Assembly (NCBI RefSeq): GCF_002929555.1
Contig: NZ_PJJP01000030.1
Location: 62,001 to 126,000, forward strand
DNA from: Cryobacterium sp. N22
Lineage (GTDB): Bacteria; Actinomycetota; Actinomycetes; Actinomycetales; Microbacteriaceae
Direction of reading: 5' to 3'
Length of the DNA stretch: 64,000 nucleotides
A program made the translations under genes and the position numbers. The first letter of the stretch is position 1. Each line of letters starts with the position of its first letter. Below the pieces are notes generated by a model that saw nothing but the letters and a program-made list of their open reading frames with translations, was not told the DNA's origin and searched no databases. This document shows, one piece after another, positions 61,227 through 64,000 of this stretch.

Positions 61227-62447
61227 TCACCGTCGGATCATCGACACCAGCATGGCCTCGAGGGCCAGCGCCGGTGCCACGTTGGCTTCAATTCTCTGCC
61301 GGGCCAGGGTAATCGCATCCATCGTCGCCACGGTGGTCGCCGGCGGGCAGGCCCCGGCGGCCCGCCGCAGTTCGGGCAGCAGCTCGAGGTTGATGATGGT
61401 GCTGTCCCGGCCCAGCTGCATCATCATCACGTCGCGGTACAGCGAGGTGAGGTCCACCAGGATGCGGTCGATGCCGTCGCGCAGACTGCGGGTGGCGCGG
61501 CGTTTCTGGTCGTCTTCGAGGTTCTTGATCTGGCTGCGCAGCGCGGGCGGCACCGACTGGCCGGGTTCCACGCCGAGCGAGCGCAACACGCCCTCGCGTT
61601 CGGCGGCATCCCGCTCGATGGTGATCGCCTTGGCGTCGTCACCGGCGATGGCCAGCAGCCGGGCGGCGGCGTTCACCGCGGTGGACACCCCGGTGAGACC
61701 GAGGGCGGCGCGGAGGGTCTCCTCGCGGCGGGCGCGCGCCTCGGCGTTGGTGGCGAGCCGCAGGGCCATGCCGATGTGGCTCTGCGCCTCACGGGCGGCC
61801 CGTTCGGCGACGGCCGGCTCCACGCCGGTGCGACGGATGAGCAGCTCGGCCACGGCGTCGATGCTCGGCACCCGCAGTCGCACGGTGCGCACCCGGGAGC
61901 GGATGGTGGGCAACAGGTCGGCCTCACTGGGGGCGCAGAGGATCCACACCGTGCGTTCCGGCGGTTCCTCGAGCGCCTTGAGCAGCACGTTGGAGGTGCG
62001 CTCCACCATGCGGTCGGCGTCTTCGACGACAACCACGCGGTACCGGCCCACCGACGGGGAGTACTGCGAGCGCGCCACGGCCTCCTTGACGGAGTCCATC
62101 TTGATGATCACGCCCTCGGTGCTGAGCACGGTGAGGTCGGGGTGGGTGCGGGCGTCGACGAGCTTCTGGGTGGACTCGTCGCCCTGCGGCGTGCCGGGGC
62201 TGAGCAACGCCGTCGCGAACGCGAACGCGAGGTTGGAGCGGCCGGAGCCGGGCGGGCCGGTGATCAGCCAGGCGTGGGTCATCGAGGAGGAGATGCTGCG
62301 GGCGGCGGCGCTGGTCGTGCCGGTGGCGGCGGCATCCGGGGCGGTGTCGGGGCGCTCCAGTGTGGCGACCGTTCCCGGGCGCTCTGCGGCTGCACGGAAG
62401 ATGGCGATCGCATCTGCTTGACCCGTCAGGTCGTCCCACACTGCCAT
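61227..62447 (-). CDS. holB: DNA polymerase III delta-prime subunit
   Basis: Clamp-loader subunit of 406 residues. It begins VWDDLTGQADAIAIFRAA and has a P-loop-like GPPGSGRSNLAFAFA (about residue 70), a DADRMVERTSNVLLKALEEP segment (sensor region around VVEDADRM) and TIRSRVRTVRLR (SRC-like sensor). An Ala/Thr-rich insert before the P-loop is usual in actinobacteria. ATG 62447 is set by TAGCCT-N6. It follows tmk and topA in the usual order. Confidence 0.9.
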   Translation of the reverse strand: MAVWDDLTGQADAIAIFRAAAERPGTVATLERPDTAPDAAATGTTSAAARSISSSMTHAWLITGPPGSGRSNLAFAFATALLSPGTPQGDESTQKLVDARTHPDLTVLSTEGVIIKMDSVKEAVARSQYSPSVGRYRVVVVEDADRMVERTSNVLLKALEEPPERTVWILCAPSEADLLPTIRSRVRTVRLRVPSIDAVAELLIRRTGVEPAVAERAAREAQSHIGMALRLATNAEARARREETLRAALGLTGVSTAVNAAARLLAIAGDDAKAITIERDAAEREGVLRSLGVEPGQSVPPALRSQIKNLEDDQKRRATRSLRDGIDRILVDLTSLYRDVMMMQLGRDSTIINLELLPELRRAAGACPPATTVATMDAITLARQRIEANVAPALALEAMLVSMIRR

Positions 62448-62700
62448 TCATCAAGGCTACCCGGAGCCGGTGACAGCCGGGTGCGGTTGCCTCACCACCC
62501 GCCGAGTTGCCAGTTGGGGCGCACTGGATGCCGACCAGCGGGCATCAAGTGTCATCTCACGGCACGGCACATCCGTCGACGTGCCGCAAAGTCGCGGATG
62601 CTGGACCTCTCGACTTGCCGCATCATGCCCGTTCCCGGCGAGGCCAGGGGTGTTTTGCGGCAACTCGGGGCTCGCGGGAGGATGTGCGCTGCGGGACGCC
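62448..62700. other. Repeat-rich gap between tmk and holB
   Basis: 253 bases with the holB -10 (TAGCCT, 62454-62459, minus strand) at one end. The rest has degenerate GGCA-type elements: TTGCGGCAACTCGG at 62655-62668, the palindromic GTCGACGTGCCGCA region near 62576 and CGAGTTGCCAGTTGG near 62503. It lacks the exact 19-nt period of the other arrays. No gene is seen. Confidence 0.55.
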
Positions 62701-63345
62701 CTAAATCAGGGCGGCGACGCGGGTGCGGATGAGCGCGGCGAGCTCGTCGACCGGCAGCGACGCATCCAGCACCAGGAAGCGGTCGGGCTCGGCGGCGGCG
62801 AGGTCGAGGAACGCGGCGCGCACGCGGGCGTGGAACTCGCCTTTCTCGGCCTCGAGCCGGTCGAAGACCTTGTTGGCGGCGTCGAGGCGGCCGCGGGCGG
62901 CGGTCTCGTCGAGGTCGAGCAGCAGGGTGAGGTGGGGCAGCAGGCCTTCGACCGCCCAGAGCGAGAGGTCGCGCACCTCGGTGCCGCCGAGGACCCGACC
63001 GGCGCCCTGGTAGGCGACGGAGGAGTCGAGGTAGCGATCCTGGATGACGATCTCGCCGCGGGCCAGCGCCGGGCGCACCAGGGTGCCGATGTGCTGGGCC
63101 CGGTCGGCGGCGTAGAGCAGGGCCTCCGCGCGGGGCGAGACCTCACCGCGGTGGTGCAGCACGATCTCGCGGATGGCGACGCCCACCTCGGTGCCGCCGG
63201 GCTCGCGGGTGCGCACCACGGTGCGCCCCTGGGCCTGCAGCCACTCGCCGAGCAGCTGCGCCTGGGTGCTCTTGCCCGACCCGTCGCCACCCTCGAGGGT
63301 GATGAACAGGCCGGGCTTGACAACATCCGTCACGGCATCCGTCAC
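62701..63345 (-). CDS. tmk: Thymidylate kinase
   Basis: Phosphorylates dTMP to dTDP. The 214-residue protein has the P-loop EGGDGSGKSTQAQL (about residues 18-31), REPGGTEVG, the DR(Y/H) motif RDRYLDSSVAYQGAGR and LLLDLDETAARGR. GTG 63345 overlaps the topA stop by four bases (GTGA). A second in-frame GTG 15 bases later lies in a short duplication and is an alternative start. Confidence 0.95.
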   Translation of the reverse strand: MTDAVTDVVKPGLFITLEGGDGSGKSTQAQLLGEWLQAQGRTVVRTREPGGTEVGVAIREIVLHHRGEVSPRAEALLYAADRAQHIGTLVRPALARGEIVIQDRYLDSSVAYQGAGRVLGGTEVRDLSLWAVEGLLPHLTLLLDLDETAARGRLDAANKVFDRLEAEKGEFHARVRAAFLDLAAAEPDRFLVLDASLPVDELAALIRTRVAALI

Positions 63346-64000
63346 GACTGCGCGGCCGCCTGGGCTGCCTTCGCGGCCGCGGTGGCCGCCCGGGTGGCTG
63401 CGGCCTTCGCGGCCGTGGCGGCCTTCTGCTCCGGGGTGCGCTCGGCGCGCACACCCGGGGTGGCCGTTGACGTGCCGGTCTTCTTGGCCGGGGCCCGCTT
63501 GGCGGCGGTCTTCGTGGTGGCGCCGGCCTTCTTCACCGGAGCCTTCTTCGCGGCGGGCTTCTTGGCAGCCGGCTTCTTGGCGGGAGCCTTCTTGGCCGGC
63601 GACTTCTTGACCGCGGGACCCTTGGCCCGCTTGTCGGCGAGCAACTGCACGGCGCGCTCGTAGTCGACCTCTTCGACACTCTCGGCCTTGGGGATGGTGG
63701 CGTTGGTGATGCCATCCGTCACGTAGGCGCCGAACCGGCCGTCCTTGATCTTGATGGCCTTGCCGCTCTCCGGGTCGGGCTCTTCGAAGTCCTTGAGCGC
63801 GCTCGAGGCACGACGGGCGCCGTACTTGGGCTGCGCGTACAGCTCGACGGCACCGGCCAGGTCGATCTCGAAGATCTGGTCTTCGCTGGTGAGCGACCGA
63901 GTGTCGACGCCCTTCTTGAGGTACGGGCCGAACTTGCCGTTCTGGGCGAGGATCTCGGTCTGCGTCTCGGGGTCCAGGCCCACCACGCGCGGCAGGTTCA
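63342..64000 (-). CDS. topA: DNA topoisomerase I, C-terminal part only
   Basis: Relaxes negative supercoils. Only the C-terminus is in the window. The GRFGAYVTDG and NGKFGPYLKKG repeats of the C-terminal domain are followed by a tail of about 90 residues rich in Lys/Ala (AKKAPAKKPAAKK-type repeats), which in actinobacterial TopA binds DNA and aids processivity. The N-terminal catalytic region is beyond base 64000. Confidence 0.93.
   Translation of the reverse strand, partial: NLPRVVGLDPETQTEILAQNGKFGPYLKKGVDTRSLTSEDQIFEIDLAGAVELYAQPKYGARRASSALKDFEEPDPESGKAIKIKDGRFGAYVTDGITNATIPKAESVEEVDYERAVQLLADKRAKGPAVKKSPAKKAPAKKPAAKKPAAKKAPVKKAGATTKTAAKRAPAKKTGTSTATPGVRAERTPEQKAATAAKAAATRAATAAAKAAQAAAQS

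Noticed and set aside
1..64000. Mobile elements, prophage genes, toxin-antitoxin or defence systems
   Set aside because: I looked for transposase, integrase, restriction and Cas-type motifs on both strands and found none. The window is metabolic and housekeeping chromosome.

Overview
The window is about 64 kb of very GC-rich chromosomal DNA from an actinobacterium. It is most consistent with the family Microbacteriaceae (Cryobacterium/Leifsonia-like). The support is high third-position GC, frequent GTG starts, many apparently leaderless genes, a RamB-type acetate regulator, GTP-dependent PEP carboxykinase, a SigK/RskA-like pair and a C-terminally Lys/Ala-rich topoisomerase I. The genus is inference. 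I see no insertion sequence, prophage, CRISPR array or plasmid function; this is core and near-core chromosome. One lower-GC patch (about 56.6-58.7 kb) is a possible acquired segment.

Layout. 0-2.1 kb: end of the succinate dehydrogenase operon (sdhA partial, sdhB). 2.2-6.6 kb: BrkB-family membrane protein, exonuclease III, trpS, a GNAT acetyltransferase and a HAD phosphatase. 6.7-12.1 kb: glycerol catabolism (glpD-glpF-glpK on the minus strand) divergent from a SorC-type regulator. 12.1-15.8 kb: FMN riboswitch and riboflavin operon ribD-ribE-ribBA-ribH. 15.8-18.0 kb: receiver-only response regulator divergent from a MASE1-type histidine kinase. 18.1-21.9 kb: MHS-family transporter, a tiny HTH protein with two near-identical operators, and an ABC exporter with an unusual insertion. 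22-29.6 kb: mannoside utilisation cluster (GH38 alpha-mannosidase, CUT1 permeases, binding lipoprotein, ROK repressor).

29.7-33.2 kb: pckG divergent from ramB, a gluconeogenesis/acetate switch. 33.3-41.3 kb: GGDEF-EAL protein, acetyltransferase, K+ channel-like protein, AI-2E family transporter, esterase, and an HSD10-like dehydrogenase translationally coupled to a thiolase. 41.4-46.4 kb: HutD-like protein, ammonium transporter, SpoU rRNA methyltransferase, succinate-semialdehyde dehydrogenase and a small membrane protein. 46.5-49.7 kb: anti-sigma factor, ECF sigma factor, class F-like sortase with a lipobox, and a DUF4397 surface protein. 49.9-58.9 kb: nicotinamidase, D-Ala-D-Ala carboxypeptidase, Gfo/Idh/MocA oxidoreductase, two tiny genes, two SGNH hydrolases, a YbaK deacylase, a GH13 enzyme, an acyltransferase-3 and tRNA-Thr(CGT). 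59-64 kb: TetR regulator, secreted alpha/beta hydrolase, DNA polymerase III delta-prime, tmk and the 3' part of topA.

Three things stand out beyond the gene list. (1) Seventeen genes have a TAnnnT -10 box placed so that the start codon is itself the predicted +1, which implies leaderless mRNAs. (2) Three intergenic loci (6.6, 39.2 and 52.1-52.4 kb) carry arrays of degenerate units with an exact 19-nt period, in runs of one orientation followed by runs of the opposite one. (3) A separate family of 60-61-nt palindromes (28-nt arms, 4-5-nt loop) occurs three times behind genes. The small HTH gene at 19.6 kb, with two GTCAA-N6-TTGAC sites sitting on its -35 and -10, is the cleanest candidate for an uncharacterised autoregulatory circuit.
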